Assembly: GCF_030285365.1 (NCBI RefSeq)
Contig: NZ_JASVDS010000001.1
Location: 930,001-994,000, forward strand
Direction: 5' to 3'
Length of the DNA stretch: 64,000 nt
Origin: Roseateles subflavus
GTDB taxonomy: Bacteria; Pseudomonadota; Gammaproteobacteria; Burkholderiales; Burkholderiaceae_C
Positions 7,723 through 19,174 of the stretch are shown one piece after another. A program made the translations under genes and the position numbers. Positions within the stretch are counted from its first letter, which is position 1. Every line of letters starts with the position of its first letter. A model generated the notes under the pieces. The model searched no databases and had not been told where the DNA came from. It saw only the letters and a program-made list of their open reading frames with translations.

Positions 7723-10149
7723 TCAGCCGAGCCCGGCCAGCAGCGTGTCCGGCGGATCCTCGGCGTCGAGCGCCGGGGCCGTCCACTGGGCCAGCCAGTC
7801 GTTGAACTCTGCCTCGGGCATGGGCCGGCTGATGTAGTAGCCCTGGCCTTCGTCGCAGCCCAGGCGGGCGAGGATCTGCCAGGCCTGCAGCGTCTCGAGG
7901 CCCTCTGCCACCACGGACAGCCCGAGGTTGTGCGCCAGCTCGATGGTCGAGCGCACGATCTTGGCATCGTCGAGGTCGCGCTCCATGGCCATCACGAAGC
8001 TCTTGTCGATCTTGAGCTCGTCCACCGGCAGCCGCTTGAGGTAGGCCAGCGAGGAGTAGCCCGTGCCGAAGTCGTCGATGCTCAGCTTGAAGCCCATGGC
8101 CGAGAGCTGCTCCAGCGTGCCCAGCGCCCGCGCGGGGTCGTCCATGATGGCGCTCTCGGTGATCTCCAGGCACAGGGCGGACGGCGGCACGCCCTCGGCC
8201 TCGATGGCCGCACGGATCTTCAGCGGCAGGTCCTGGTCCATCAGGTCGCGGGTCGAGAGGTTGACGCTGATGCGCAAGACCTGACCCCGTTCGCGGGCAA
8301 TGCGGCAGGCGCGGGCCGAGGCAGCGATCACCCAGGCGCTGAGCTGGCGGATGAAGCCCGTCTGTTCGGCGAACGGGATGAACTGCATCGGCGGCACCAG
8401 GCCGCGCTGCGGGTGCTCCCAGCGCACGAGGGCCTCGGCGCTGATGACCTGGCCGCTGCGCAGGTCCACCTTGGGCTGGAGGAACAGCCGCAGCTGCCCG
8501 CCCTCGACGGCGCGGCGCAGCTCGCCCAGGAGGCTGAGGGACTCCTGGCTGCCGGCGTCGAGGCTCGGGCTGTAGAGCTGGCTGCCGCTCTGGCGTCGCT
8601 TGGCGGCATACATGGCCAGCTCCGCGCGGCTCAGCAGGCCGCCGGCGTCCCGGGCCTGCTTCGGGTACAGCACGATGCCGATGCCGGCGCCCAGGTCGAC
8701 CGTCTGGTCCTCGATGTGCAGGGGTTGCTCGAAGTCCCGCTGGATGCGCTGCGCCATGGCCAGCGCGGCGTCCTCATCGGCGCCGTCCAGCAGCAGCACG
8801 AACTCGTCGCCGCCCAGCCGCGCCAGCAGGCTGTGCGAACCCCGGCACAGCTCGGTCAGGCGCGCGCCGACCCCGCACAGCAGCTGATCGCCCATGCGGT
8901 GGCCGAGCACGTCGTTGACATGCTTGAACCGGTCGAGGTCCAGCATCAGCACGGCGCAGGGCGCCTCGCTCGCCTGCAGCCGCTCCTGCAGGCGCTGGCT
9001 GAACTGCTCGCGATTGGGCAGCCCGGTCAGCGGGTCCCAGTAGGCCAGGCGGTGCACCTGCTCCTCGCGCTCGCGGATGCCCTGGCGCATGGCCTCGAAG
9101 CTGCGGGCCAGCTCGGCCACCTCGCCGAGGTCGGAGCCGGAGGCCACCGGCGTGTCGTAGTCGCCGGCCCCCAGGCGCTGGGCCGATTTCGTCAGCGCGG
9201 CGATGGGCCGGCTGATGCGCCGCGCCGTGAACACGCTGCCCATCGCGAAGGCGGCGATGCCCGCGGCGGTCAATGCCAGCAGGGACCACTGCAGCTGGCG
9301 GTAGGGCGCGACCTCCTCGTCGAACGAGGCCCACATCACGGCGCCGATCTCGCGGCGGCCCGCCAGCTCCTGCGGCAGGGGCAGCAGGCGCACGCGCCAG
9401 TGCTGGCCGCCCCACTCGCGTCGCAGCGACTGGCCGGGCGCCAGATCGGCCATGGCGGCGAAGAAGGCCGGGCCCCGCTCGCCGTCCTCCGCCACCGACA
9501 CGCTGTCCTGCCAGCGGCCGCGCTCGCCGACGACGAACATGGCGTCCACGTTGATGAGGCGCTTGAGGTCCAGCAGCGGCACCTCGTCGAGGCGGAAGCC
9601 CATCAGCACGTGGCCGATGGTCATGGGCGCACGCACCGGCACCGTCACCACCTGCATGATCTCGCGGTCCAGGAGCACCAGCGTGGGCTGCTCGGGGTCG
9701 ACCTGCCGGCGTTTGAGTAGCGGCAGGTAGAGCTCGGCCCGGTCGCGCGTGGCGGCGACCAGCTGGCCGTTGACGTTGGCGTAGGCCACCAGCGAGGCGT
9801 TGACGCGCTCGCCGTTGTTGCCCAGGGCCGACCGCAGGGTCTCGACGTCCTCCTGGCCCTCGGGCGTCTGGCCCGCGGTGACGGCGTCGCGGAAGCCGTA
9901 GTCGGCGGCCAGCAGCTCGGCGGCGGCCTGCTCGCGCGCGGCCTGCTGCACCAGCAGCCGCTGCAGCATGCGGCCCGCGGTGGCCAGCTTGGCGTCGATG
10001 GCGGCTTCCGCGTTGGCTTCAATGCTGTGGCCGATGAAGCCGTAGCTCGCGAGCTGCACGAGCAGCAGCAGGCCGAGGAACAGCGCCACGATGCGCCCCT
10101 CGATGCGGCGCGGGTTGAGGAAGGCGGGCAGCGGCATTGAACCCATCAC
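7723..10149 (-). CDS. Membrane GGDEF-EAL protein with dCache-like sensor and HAMP
   Basis: An 808-residue cyclic-di-GMP enzyme. The N-terminal membrane helix (IVALFLGLLLLVQLASYGFI) is followed by a periplasmic sensor of about 240 residues, a second membrane helix (LLALTAAGIAAFAMGSVF), a HAMP linker (RRISRPIAALTKSAQRLGAGD), a GGDEF domain with intact GGDEF at 446-450 and an EAL domain with EAL at 572-574. The EAL domain keeps DDFGTGYSSL and LKIDKSF, so both synthesis and hydrolysis of c-di-GMP are chemically possible. The first codon is GTG at 10149, immediately followed by ATG. It starts 18 bp after the cupredoxin gene and is probably cotranscribed with it. Confidence 0.94.
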   Translation of the reverse strand: MMGSMPLPAFLNPRRIEGRIVALFLGLLLLVQLASYGFIGHSIEANAEAAIDAKLATAGRMLQRLLVQQAAREQAAAELLAADYGFRDAVTAGQTPEGQEDVETLRSALGNNGERVNASLVAYANVNGQLVAATRDRAELYLPLLKRRQVDPEQPTLVLLDREIMQVVTVPVRAPMTIGHVLMGFRLDEVPLLDLKRLINVDAMFVVGERGRWQDSVSVAEDGERGPAFFAAMADLAPGQSLRREWGGQHWRVRLLPLPQELAGRREIGAVMWASFDEEVAPYRQLQWSLLALTAAGIAAFAMGSVFTARRISRPIAALTKSAQRLGAGDYDTPVASGSDLGEVAELARSFEAMRQGIREREEQVHRLAYWDPLTGLPNREQFSQRLQERLQASEAPCAVLMLDLDRFKHVNDVLGHRMGDQLLCGVGARLTELCRGSHSLLARLGGDEFVLLLDGADEDAALAMAQRIQRDFEQPLHIEDQTVDLGAGIGIVLYPKQARDAGGLLSRAELAMYAAKRRQSGSQLYSPSLDAGSQESLSLLGELRRAVEGGQLRLFLQPKVDLRSGQVISAEALVRWEHPQRGLVPPMQFIPFAEQTGFIRQLSAWVIAASARACRIARERGQVLRISVNLSTRDLMDQDLPLKIRAAIEAEGVPPSALCLEITESAIMDDPARALGTLEQLSAMGFKLSIDDFGTGYSSLAYLKRLPVDELKIDKSFVMAMERDLDDAKIVRSTIELAHNLGLSVVAEGLETLQAWQILARLGCDEGQGYYISRPMPEAEFNDWLAQWTAPALDAEDPPDTLLAGLG

Positions 10150-10167
10150 GGCGGCGTCACGGCGGCG

Positions 10168-10785
10168 TCACTGGGGCGTCAGCACGAGGCTGGACTGGCC
10201 GCTGGCCTGGCCGGCCGCCACGCTGAACTTCTGCTCCACGAGCTGCGGCTGCAGACGGGAGGGATGCCACAGCCTGAGGACGTGCTCGCCCGGGGGGATG
10301 TCCAGGGTGAGGAGGCCCTGCTCGTCGGTCTTGCCGAAGACGGGGGTGTCGACCACCACCACGAAGGCGCTCATGCGGTCGTGGATGTTGCAGCCCAGCG
10401 GGGCGACGCCGGGCTTGTCGAACACGATGGGTTCGGCGGGCGTCCCGGCATAGAGCTTGATGTCGAAGCGCTTGGCCGGCGAGAAGGAATAGACGTGGTG
10501 GCGAACCGTGTCCTGGTTGGGGAAGGACACGGCCGTGCCCGTCTGCACGACCAGCACGTTGGGGATGAAGCGGCGCTCCCGCTGGGCGATTTCGGCGCGA
10601 GCGCTGGTGGTGCGGGTCGGGCCCTTGATCTCCACGGCCACCACGGCATCGGCCAGCGGCTGCCCCTCGGGGTTGCGGACCTGGAATTGCCAGCTCGCGG
10701 CCGCGGACAGGCCCGGCAGCGCCAGCAGCTGGCCGCCGAGGCACAGCGCGGCCAGGAAACGGGCTCGTGGGGACTGGGGCAGCAT
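10168..10785 (-). CDS. Periplasmic cupredoxin-fold protein (methylamine-utilisation-protein-like)
   Basis: A 205-residue exported protein with a Sec signal peptide (cleavage near AAA-SW, residue 30). The C-terminal half is a blue-copper fold: His96/His97 in the RHHVYSF strand, Cys132 and His135 in GCNIHDRM and Met138 form a complete type-1 copper ligand set. Proteins of this type are usually annotated as methylamine utilisation or plastocyanin-like proteins, although no amine dehydrogenase is nearby. It lies 18 bp upstream of the GGDEF-EAL gene on the same strand. A link between copper redox state and the cyclic-di-GMP enzyme is only an inference from position. Confidence 0.82.
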   Translation of the reverse strand: MLPQSPRARFLAALCLGGQLLALPGLSAAASWQFQVRNPEGQPLADAVVAVEIKGPTRTTSARAEIAQRERRFIPNVLVVQTGTAVSFPNQDTVRHHVYSFSPAKRFDIKLYAGTPAEPIVFDKPGVAPLGCNIHDRMSAFVVVVDTPVFGKTDEQGLLTLDIPPGEHVLRLWHPSRLQPQLVEQKFSVAAGQASGQSSLVLTPQ

Positions 10786-10863
10786 GCCGGCGCCTTCCTG
10801 CGAAGAAACACAGGGCAGACCATAACGCGAAACGCCGCGCTGCGGCAGGCAGGAATGCCGGGC

Positions 10864-11958
10864 TCAGGCCTTCAGGACGAGGCTGGCGTGACGTCCGCCC
10901 GCTTGGCGCCCGACGGGACCCTGCGCCGTCTCCAGCAACAGGAGCGCCAGCTTCTGCAGCGCGGCCCACGGATCCAGTGGCCAGTCCCGGTGACGCAGGC
11001 CTTTGACAATGCCGTCGCAGACCTGGGCGGCATCCACCAGCGCCTGGAGCTGACTGCGGTGCAGGCCGGGCACGATGCGCTCGAACAGCCGTTCCTTGGC
11101 ACCCCAGACGCGCGACTCCCGCAGCGCCATCGGCAGGGGCTTGCCGGCATCGACGGCGTCGCGCACGCGCTTGAGCGCCCGCACGTCATCGGCCAGGGCC
11201 CAGTGGACGAGCACGGCAGCCTCGCCCTCGGCTTCCAGGCCCTCCAGCATGCGCAGCACGCGGGCGGTCTGGCCGGAAAGGATGGCCTCGCTGAGCTTGA
11301 AGACGTCGTAGCGCGCCACGTTCAGCACGGCGCCCTCGATCTGCTCCAGGCTCAGCGGCCCGGGGGGATGGAGCAGCGCGAGCTTCTGCAACTCCTGGTG
11401 CGCGGCGAGCAGGTTGCCCTCGACGCGGTCCGCAAAGAAGGTCAGCGCGCGCTGGCCCTCCTCGCCCTCCACGACGGACTGGCCCTGCGCGGCCAGGCGC
11501 TGGGCGATCCATTGCGGCAGCGCGCGGCGCTCCACGGGCTCGACCTTGACGCTCACCCCCTGCTGGTCGAGGGCGGTGAACCAGGCGCTCGAGAGCTGCG
11601 TCTTGTCCAGGCGGGGCAGGGTGACCAGGGTGAGGACATCCTCCGGCAGTGCTGCGCAGTAACGCTGCAGGGCCTCGGAGCCATCCTTGCCGGGCTTGCC
11701 CGAGGGAATGCGGATCTCGATGAACTGGCGCTCGGCGAAGAGGCTCAGGGCCTGCGCCGCGCCCAGCACCGGGCCCCAGTCGAAATAGGCACCGGTGACG
11801 ATGAAGACCTTGCGCTCGCTGTAGCCCTGCGTGCGCGCGGCGGCGCGGATGGCGTCGGCGGCTTCCTGGGCCAGCAGCGGCTCGTCGCCGTGCACGGTGT
11901 AGATCGGCTTGAGGCCCTTGGCGAGTTGCGCGGCCAGCGCGTCAGGACGGATCTGCAT
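10864..11958 (-). CDS. holA: DNA polymerase III subunit delta
   Basis: A 364-residue clamp-loader delta subunit, the subunit that opens the beta sliding clamp. Family features are the N-terminal LKPIYTVHGDEPLLAQEAADAIRAAA, the aromatic VTGAYFDWGPVLGAAQALSLFAERQFIEIRIPSGKPG stretch and the FFADRVEGNLLAAHQELQKLALL helix of the lid domain. Length is normal. It follows lptE by 9 bp in the conserved leuS-lptE-holA order. Confidence 0.96.
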   Translation of the reverse strand: MQIRPDALAAQLAKGLKPIYTVHGDEPLLAQEAADAIRAAARTQGYSERKVFIVTGAYFDWGPVLGAAQALSLFAERQFIEIRIPSGKPGKDGSEALQRYCAALPEDVLTLVTLPRLDKTQLSSAWFTALDQQGVSVKVEPVERRALPQWIAQRLAAQGQSVVEGEEGQRALTFFADRVEGNLLAAHQELQKLALLHPPGPLSLEQIEGAVLNVARYDVFKLSEAILSGQTARVLRMLEGLEAEGEAAVLVHWALADDVRALKRVRDAVDAGKPLPMALRESRVWGAKERLFERIVPGLHRSQLQALVDAAQVCDGIVKGLRHRDWPLDPWAALQKLALLLLETAQGPVGRQAGGRHASLVLKA

Positions 11959-11967
11959 GCGGGCCGT

Positions 11968-12465
11968 TCAGCGCAGGCGCACGCTGGCAAGGCGGCGCAT
12001 CACCTGGGCGGCGGCGTCGTACTGCATGGCGCGGTAGAGCTGCGCTTCCTCCTGCTCCTTGGCCAGGGCCTGGGATTCGAGGTAGCTCATCTCGCGGCTC
12101 ATGCGCAGCTCGGTGATGGGCAGCAGCGGCTCGGCGCCGGGCGTGCGCACGAGGTAGTCGAGCTGCAGCTTGAGCTGCCACTCGCGCACCTGGCCGGCGC
12201 TCGTGGACACCACGACCGAGCGCTCGCGGCTGTCCCGCAGCGCCTCCAGCACGACCTGGGCCTTGGAAGGATCCTGCACCAGCTGCAGCGGCGACTGCCG
12301 CAGCTGCCGGCGCAGCTCCTCGGCCAGCGGGGACTCGGGCGCGAAGCCCGTCATCGCCAGGGACTGGAAGGCGAACTCCGGCTCGCGGCGCAGCTCGAAG
12401 CCGCAGGCCGCCAGACCCGAGAGCAGGGGCAGCGCGAGCAGCCCACGGCGCGAGACAGGGCCCAT
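11968..12465 (-). CDS. lptE: LPS-assembly lipoprotein LptE
   Basis: A 165-residue outer-membrane lipoprotein that plugs the LptD barrel and helps insert lipopolysaccharide. The N-terminus carries a lipoprotein signal (RRGLLALPLLSGLAACGFELR, lipobox LAAC, Cys20), followed by the family start CGFELRREPEFAFQSLAM and a mixed alpha/beta body. The ATG at 12465 is used because it sits 5 bp after leuS and begins a proper signal peptide. Identification rests on the signal, the CGFELR motif and the leuS-lptE-holA order. Confidence 0.93.
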   Translation of the reverse strand: MGPVSRRGLLALPLLSGLAACGFELRREPEFAFQSLAMTGFAPESPLAEELRRQLRQSPLQLVQDPSKAQVVLEALRDSRERSVVVSTSAGQVREWQLKLQLDYLVRTPGAEPLLPITELRMSREMSYLESQALAKEQEEAQLYRAMQYDAAAQVMRRLASVRLR

Positions 12466-12470
12466 GGCGC

Positions 12471-15125
12471 TCAGACCACCACGTTGACGAGACGGCCGGG
12501 CACGACCACGACCTTCTTCGGGGCCTGGCCACCGCTGAACTCGGCGAACTTCTCGTGCGCCAGGGCGGCGGCCTCGATGGCGGCCTTGTCGGCGCCGGCC
12601 GGCACCTTCAGCGAGCCGCGCAGCTTGCCGTTGACCTGCAGCATCAGCTCGATCTCGTCCTGCACCAGCGCGCCTTCGTCGACCGTCGGCCAGGCCGTGT
12701 CGAGCAGGTCGCCCAGCTGGGCCGCGAAGCCCAGCGCCTGCCACAGGGTGTGGGCGATGTGCGGGCAGGCCGGGTAGATCACGCGCAGCAGCACCGAGAC
12801 GCCTTCGCGCACGGCGGCGGCCTGGCCGGCCACGTCCTTGAAGGCTTCCAGCGCGTTCAGCAGCTTCATGGCCCCGGAGACCACGGTGTTGTACTGCATG
12901 CGCTCGTAGTCGTAGGAGACCTGCTTGAGCACCAGGTGCACCTCGCGGCGCAGGGCCTTGCCGTCGGCGCTCAGGGCGGCGAAGTCATTGCCGGCGGCCT
13001 TCAGCGTGTCGGCATTCTTGGCGGCGAAGCCCCACACGCGCTTCAGGAAGCGGTGCGCGCCTTCCACGCCGGCGTCGTTCCACTCCAGCGTCTGCTCGGG
13101 CGGGCTGGCGAACATCACGAACAGGCGGGCCGTGTCGGCGCCGTACTGGTTGATCAGCTCCTGCGGGTCCACGCCATTGTTCTTGGACTTGGACATGGTG
13201 CCCACGCCCTCGTAGTCGATGGCCGAGCCATCGCTCTTGAGCTTGGCGCCGACGATCTTGCCGCTCTTCTCGTCGAAGACGTTCTCGACCTCGTGCGGCC
13301 AGAAGTACTCGATGCCGCCTTGTGTCGTGCGGCGCGAGTAGATGTGGTTCAGCACCATGCCCTGCGTCAGCAGCTTGGTGAAGGGCTCGTCGATCTTCAC
13401 GAGGCCCAGGTCACGCATGACCTTGGTCCAGAAGCGCGCGTACAGCAGGTGCAGGATCGCGTGCTCGATGCCGCCGATGTACTGGTCCATCGCGGCGCCG
13501 GGGCGCATCCAGTATTCGGTGCCGGCGCCCACCATCGCGTCCTGGTTCTGGGCGTCGCAGTAGCGCATGAAGTACCAGGACGAGTCCACGAAGGTGTCCA
13601 TGGTGTCGGTCTCGCGCTTGGCGGGCTTGCCGCAGACCGGGCAGGGCACGTTCAGGAAGGCGCTGTGCTTGTTCAGCGGATTGCCGCTGCCGTCCGGGAT
13701 GCACTCCTCGGGCAGCACGACCGGCAGGTCCTTCTCGGGCACCGGCACGGCGCCGTGCTCCTCGCAGTGGATGATGGGGATCGGCGTGCCCCAGTAGCGC
13801 TGGCGGCTCACGCCCCAGTCGCGCAGGCGCCAGGTGGTCTTCTTCTCGCCCAGGCCCTTGGCGCCGACGAGCTCGGCGACCTTGTCGACGGCCTGCTTGT
13901 GGGTGAGGCCATCGAGCACGCCGGAGTGGATGCACACGCCTTGCGACTTGTCGCCGTACCAGTCGGCCCAGGCGGTGGTCGAGAAGGTCTGGCCCTCGAC
14001 GGCCACGACCTGCTTGATCTCGATGCCGTACTTGTTGGCGAAGGCGAAGTCGCGCTCGTCATGCGCGGGCACGCCCATCACGGCGCCGTCGCCGTAGCTC
14101 ATCAGCACGTAGTTGCCGATCCACACCGGCACCTGCGCGCCGGTCAGCGGGTGGGTGACCACGAGGCCCGTGGGCAGGCCCTTCTTCTCCTGCGTGGCCA
14201 GCTCGGCTTCCGTGGTGCCGCCCTGCTTGCATTCCTCGATGAAGGCGGCCAGCTCGGCATTGCCGGCGGCGGCATGCGCGGCCAGGGGGTGCTCCGGCGC
14301 GACGGCGCAGAAGGTCACGCCCATGATGGTGTCGGCGCGGGTGGTGAAGACGTAGAGCTTGCCGTCCTGGATCAGGGCGCCGCTGGCGTCCTTGATGTCA
14401 TGCGGGAAGGCGAAGCGCACGCCCTGGCTCTTGCCGATCCAGTTCTCCTGCATCAGGCGCACGCGCTCGGGCCAGCCGGACAGGTAGTTCTTGTCCTCGG
14501 GGTTGGCCACCGCGGCGAGCAGCTCCTCGGCGTAGTCGGTGATCTTGAGGTAGTAGCCCGGGATCTCGCGCTTCTCGACCAGCGCGCCGGAGCGCCAGCC
14601 GCGGCCGTCGATGACCTGCTCGTTGGCCAGCACGGTCTGGTCGACCGGATCCCAGTTGACGACCTGCGTGCGGCGCTCGGCAATGCCCTTCTCGAGCATC
14701 TTCAGGAACAGCCACTGGTTCCACTTGTAGTACTCGGGCTGGCAGGTGGCGATCTCGCGCGACCAGTCGATCGCCAGGCCCATGGCCTGCATCTGCGACT
14801 TCATGTACGCGATGTTGGAGTACGTCCACTGCGCCGGCGGCACCTTGCCCTTCATGGCGGCGTTCTCGGCCGGCAGGCCGAAGGCGTCCCAGCCCATGGG
14901 CATCAGCACGTTGTAGCCCTTCATGCGCAGCTGACGCGTGAGCATGTCGTTGATCGTGTAGTTGCGCACATGGCCCATGTGCAGCTTGCCGCTGGGGTAG
15001 GGCAGCATGGAGCAGGCGTAGAACTTGGGCTTGTTCTCGTCTTCTAGAACACGGTAGGCGTCGCGTTCGTTCCAGTACTGCCGCGCGGCGGCTTCGATCT
15101 CGTTGGGGGCGTACTTGTCGTTCAT
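12471..15125 (-). CDS. leuS: Leucyl-tRNA synthetase
   Basis: An 884-residue class I aminoacyl-tRNA synthetase that charges tRNA-Leu. The HIGH-type motif is HMGH in [17 protein letters not shown], and the KMSKS-type motif is [10 protein letters not shown]. An editing domain ([22 protein letters not shown]) and the zinc knuckle [23 protein letters not shown] are present. The start at [18 protein letters not shown] is used; 26 further codons upstream have no family similarity. It heads the leuS-lptE-holA operon. Confidence 0.98.
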   Translation of the reverse strand: MNDKYAPNEIEAAARQYWNERDAYRVLEDENKPKFYACSMLPYPSGKLHMGHVRNYTINDMLTRQLRMKGYNVLMPMGWDAFGLPAENAAMKGKVPPAQWTYSNIAYMKSQMQAMGLAIDWSREIATCQPEYYKWNQWLFLKMLEKGIAERRTQVVNWDPVDQTVLANEQVIDGRGWRSGALVEKREIPGYYLKITDYAEELLAAVANPEDKNYLSGWPERVRLMQENWIGKSQGVRFAFPHDIKDASGALIQDGKLYVFTTRADTIMGVTFCAVAPEHPLAAHAAAGNAELAAFIEECKQGGTTEAELATQEKKGLPTGLVVTHPLTGAQVPVWIGNYVLMSYGDGAVMGVPAHDERDFAFANKYGIEIKQVVAVEGQTFSTTAWADWYGDKSQGVCIHSGVLDGLTHKQAVDKVAELVGAKGLGEKKTTWRLRDWGVSRQRYWGTPIPIIHCEEHGAVPVPEKDLPVVLPEECIPDGSGNPLNKHSAFLNVPCPVCGKPAKRETDTMDTFVDSSWYFMRYCDAQNQDAMVGAGTEYWMRPGAAMDQYIGGIEHAILHLLYARFWTKVMRDLGLVKIDEPFTKLLTQGMVLNHIYSRRTTQGGIEYFWPHEVENVFDEKSGKIVGAKLKSDGSAIDYEGVGTMSKSKNNGVDPQELINQYGADTARLFVMFASPPEQTLEWNDAGVEGAHRFLKRVWGFAAKNADTLKAAGNDFAALSADGKALRREVHLVLKQVSYDYERMQYNTVVSGAMKLLNALEAFKDVAGQAAAVREGVSVLLRVIYPACPHIAHTLWQALGFAAQLGDLLDTAWPTVDEGALVQDEIELMLQVNGKLRGSLKVPAGADKAAIEAAALAHEKFAEFSGGQAPKKVVVVPGRLVNVVV

Positions 15126-15162
15126 GCGCCAAATTGTAGGCGCAGGGTGTGGTGCGCCCGCT

Positions 15163-15591
15163 TCAGGGCTTGTCGCTGCTCGGTGCTTGGGCGACGAAGG
15201 CAATGCGGTGCAGGCCGCCGTCCTGGATCCAGCCGATGAGTTCGGCCACGCGGCCGTAGGGCACGGCCTGGTCGGCGCGCAGCTGCACTTCCATCTCGGG
15301 CCGGGACTGGCCGAGTTGCTTGATGCGGGTCTTGAAGGTCGCCGGGTCGAGACGCTCCTCGCCCAGGAAGAGCTCGCCGGCCGGGCTTAGCGCGACGGCG
15401 ATGAACTGCGGCGTGTCGGAGGGTGAGGCGGCCTCGCTCTTGGGGAGGTCGAGGCGCAGGGAGGAGGTCATCAGCGGCGCCGTGATCATGAAGATGACCA
15501 GCAGCACCAGCATGACGTCGATCAGCGGCGTCATGTTGATCTCGCCCATGGGCTTGGGCGCTTCGCGGCGTTCCAGGCGTCCGAAGGCCAT
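15163..15591 (-). CDS. ExbD/TolR-family energy transducer
   Basis: A 142-residue inner-membrane protein with one membrane helix. The family block [24 protein letters not shown] contains the proton-conducting Asp in PLIDVML. The periplasmic tail includes [25 protein letters not shown], the typical TolR/ExbD end. The start [20 protein letters not shown] fits the family. It lies 10 bp after the ExbB/TolQ gene. It could be TolR or ExbD: no tolA, tolB, pal or tonB is visible here, so the exact role is left open. Confidence 0.93.
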   Translation of the reverse strand: MAFGRLERREAPKPMGEINMTPLIDVMLVLLVIFMITAPLMTSSLRLDLPKSEAASPSDTPQFIAVALSPAGELFLGEERLDPATFKTRIKQLGQSRPEMEVQLRADQAVPYGRVAELIGWIQDGGLHRIAFVAQAPSSDKP

Positions 15592-15601
15592 GGCGGCAGG
15601 C

Positions 15602-16240
15602 CTATTCCAGGAATTCGCGCAGGTCGTGCGCAAAACCTTCGAGCTCGGCCTCGCAGGCGCCGATGCGCTTGCCGAAGACGTTGTAGGCCAGCACGGCGGG
15701 AATCGCGACGGCCAGGCCGGCCGCCGTCATCACGAGCGCCTCGCCCACCGGGCCGGCCACCCGGTCGATGGTGAGATTGCCGGCGGCCGAGATGCTTTCG
15801 AGGGCGTGGTAGATGCCCCAGACCGTGCCGAAGAGACCCACGAAGGGCGCGGTGCTGCCCACGGAGGCCAGGAGCACCTGCCCGTACTGCAGCTGCTGCA
15901 CGATGCGGTGCAGGGCGTCGCGCAGTCGGCGGGTCAGCTGGGAGTCCCGGTCGCCCTGGGCGGCCAGGGTCTGGGCGGCGGGGGCCTCGGTGGCGGCCTG
16001 CAGCAGCGGCGCGAGCACGCCTTCGCGGTCGATCCGTGCCACGGTGGTGCGACCTTCGTCCAGCGACGGGGCGTTCCAGAAGGCGCTCATGCCTTGCGCC
16101 AGGTCCAGGCGGGCCCGGCGCAGCTGCCAGCCCTTCCAGAAGATCAGCACCCAGGCGCTGACGGACATCGCCAGGAGCACGAGGGCCACGGTGCGGCCCA
16201 CGCCATCGCTCTGGGCCCAGAACTGGAGGAAGCCGCCCAT
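15602..16240 (-). CDS. MotA/TolQ/ExbB proton channel protein
   Basis: A 212-residue protein with three predicted membrane helices: one near the N-terminus (TVALVLLAMSVSAWVLIFWKGW) and two in the C-terminal family block (LLASVGSTAPFVGLFGTVWGIYHALESI and EALVMTAAGLAVAIPAVLAYNVFGKR). It forms the proton-driven pentamer that powers TonB- or TolA-dependent outer-membrane processes together with its ExbD/TolR partner immediately downstream. It starts 5 bp after the end of dapB, so bamE-dapB-exbB-exbD form one transcription unit by spacing. Confidence 0.94.
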   Translation of the reverse strand: MGGFLQFWAQSDGVGRTVALVLLAMSVSAWVLIFWKGWQLRRARLDLAQGMSAFWNAPSLDEGRTTVARIDREGVLAPLLQAATEAPAAQTLAAQGDRDSQLTRRLRDALHRIVQQLQYGQVLLASVGSTAPFVGLFGTVWGIYHALESISAAGNLTIDRVAGPVGEALVMTAAGLAVAIPAVLAYNVFGKRIGACEAELEGFAHDLREFLE

Positions 16241-16245
16241 GGTGC

Positions 16246-17639
<1,394 letters not shown>

Positions 17640-17651
17640 GTCACTAGGGGC

Positions 17652-17682
17652 TTAGAAGTCGGCGGCCCAAGCTGGCTATGAT
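17652..17682 (+). promoter_or_regulatory. Possible fur promoter
   Basis: A TATGAT -10-like hexamer lies at 17677-17682 in the bamE-fur intergenic region, with a weak TTAGAA (17652-17657) 19 bp before it. The spacing and the -35 are poor, so this is a tentative call supported mainly by position, 60 bp before the fur start. Confidence 0.25.
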
Positions 17683-17742
17683 CGACCCATTCTAGCGGCA
17701 GGCCCGGGGCCTGCTGACAGCACGCAGATTGCCGGCAAGACC

Positions 17743-18168
17743 ATGAACCGCACCGACGAAATCAAGAACAGCGGCCTCAAGGCCACGCTGCCTCGCATCA
17801 AGATCCTCGAGATCTTCCAGAAGACCGCCCAGCGTCACATGACGGCCGAGGATGTCTACAAGGCCCTGCTCGTGGAAGATGCCGACATCGGCCTGGCCAC
17901 CGTCTACCGGGTGCTGACCCAGTTCGAGCAGGCCGGTCTTCTGTCGCGCAACCATTTCGAGTCCGGCAAGGCCGTGTTCGAGCTCAACGAAGGCCATCAC
18001 CACGACCACCTCGTGTGCCTGACCTGCGGCAAGGTGGAGGAGTTCTTCGATCCCGAGATCGAGGCCCGCCAGCACAAGATCGCCCTGGAGCGGGGCTTCG
18101 AGCTGCAGGAGCATTCGCTGTCGCTCTACGCCAGCTGCGTCAAGAAGGACTGCGCGAACCGGCGCTGA
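17743..18168 (+). CDS. fur: Ferric uptake regulator
   Basis: A 141-residue metal-sensing repressor. The winged-helix DNA-binding domain covers about residues 1-82 ([46 protein letters not shown]). The metal-binding and dimerisation part has the [17 protein letters not shown] cluster and a second CVKKDC pair, giving the usual regulatory and structural metal sites. It represses iron-acquisition genes when Fe2+ is bound. It is divergent from bamE. Confidence 0.97.
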   Translation: MNRTDEIKNSGLKATLPRIKILEIFQKTAQRHMTAEDVYKALLVEDADIGLATVYRVLTQFEQAGLLSRNHFESGKAVFELNEGHHHDHLVCLTCGKVEEFFDPEIEARQHKIALERGFELQEHSLSLYASCVKKDCANRR

Positions 18169-18198
18169 TCCCGGCGCTGCGGCTCCCTGGAAAAGGCC

Positions 18199-19161
18199 TC
18201 AGGCGTCGTCCTGCAGGCCCTTTTCAATGGCGCGCTGGTGGCGCTCGACGAACTCGCGGTAGGTGTCGATCCCGCGCAGCTGCAGGATGGTGTTGCGCAC
18301 GGCGGCCTCGACCAGCACGGCCAGATTGCGGCCGGCATCCACGGCGATCACGACCTTGCGCACGGGCATGCCCAGCACTTCCTCGTAGAGCGGCTCGTAG
18401 GGCAGGCGCTCGAAATCGCGCTCCATGGTCTCCTTGCGGACCAGGTGCACGATGAGCTTGAGCCGCATCTTGCGGCGCACGGCGGTCTCGCCAAAGATGG
18501 CCTTGATGTCGAGCAGGCCGATGCCCCGGACCTCGAGCAGGTTCATCAGCAGTTCCGGGCAGCGGCCTTCGATGGCGGTCTGGGCGATGCGGAAGAAGTC
18601 CACCGCATCGTCAGCCACGAGGCCATGGCCGCGGGAGATCAGCTCCAGCCCCAGCTCGCTCTTGCCCAGGCCGGACTCCCCGGTCAGCAGCACGCCCAGG
18701 CCCAGGATGTCCATGAAGACACCGTGGCGGGTCGTCCGGTTGGCGCACAGCAGAGCCAGGTAGGAGCGGACCACGTCGATGGTGTGGCCGGCGGACTCGG
18801 AGGTGACGAAGAGCGGGATTTCGGCGCGATCGCACATGGCCACCAGGCGGTCCGGCGGGGTCTGGTCGTCGGCGACGATGATCACCGGCGGCTCCAGGGT
18901 CACGATGCGCGCGATGCGGCGGTCCAGCACCTCGCCAGAGGCCTCGCTGAGATAGGCCACCTCGCGGCGGCCCACGATCTGCACGCGGTAGGGGTGGATG
19001 TAGTTCAGGTAGCCGACCAGGTCGGCGGCGGACTGCGCGTCGCGCACGGCCGTGTCGTCGAAACGGCGCTCCGGATGGGCATGTCCGGCGATCCAGGCCC
19101 AGCGCAGGGCCTCGCGGAGTTCTTCGAAGAGGCGGTCGGCGCTGATCGAGGTGGGTTTCAT
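18199..19161 (-). CDS. hprK: HPr kinase/phosphorylase
   Basis: A 320-residue bifunctional serine kinase/phosphorylase of HPr. The C-terminal catalytic domain has Walker [19 protein letters not shown] (G161-S168) with the preceding [11 protein letters not shown], the DDAVDFFRI strand and the K3/HprK signature [20 protein letters not shown]. It is part of the betaproteobacterial nitrogen-PTS cluster and follows ptsN by 13 bp. No HPr or EI gene is in the window. Confidence 0.96.
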   Translation of the reverse strand: MKPTSISADRLFEELREALRWAWIAGHAHPERRFDDTAVRDAQSAADLVGYLNYIHPYRVQIVGRREVAYLSEASGEVLDRRIARIVTLEPPVIIVADDQTPPDRLVAMCDRAEIPLFVTSESAGHTIDVVRSYLALLCANRTTRHGVFMDILGLGVLLTGESGLGKSELGLELISRGHGLVADDAVDFFRIAQTAIEGRCPELLMNLLEVRGIGLLDIKAIFGETAVRRKMRLKLIVHLVRKETMERDFERLPYEPLYEEVLGMPVRKVVIAVDAGRNLAVLVEAAVRNTILQLRGIDTYREFVERHQRAIEKGLQDDA

Positions 19162-19174
19162 CCGGTGATCAGTC

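Noticed and set aside
15163-16240. Assignment as tolQ-tolR specifically
   Set aside because: No tolA, tolB or pal follows, so the pair is left as ExbB/TolQ and ExbD/TolR family members.
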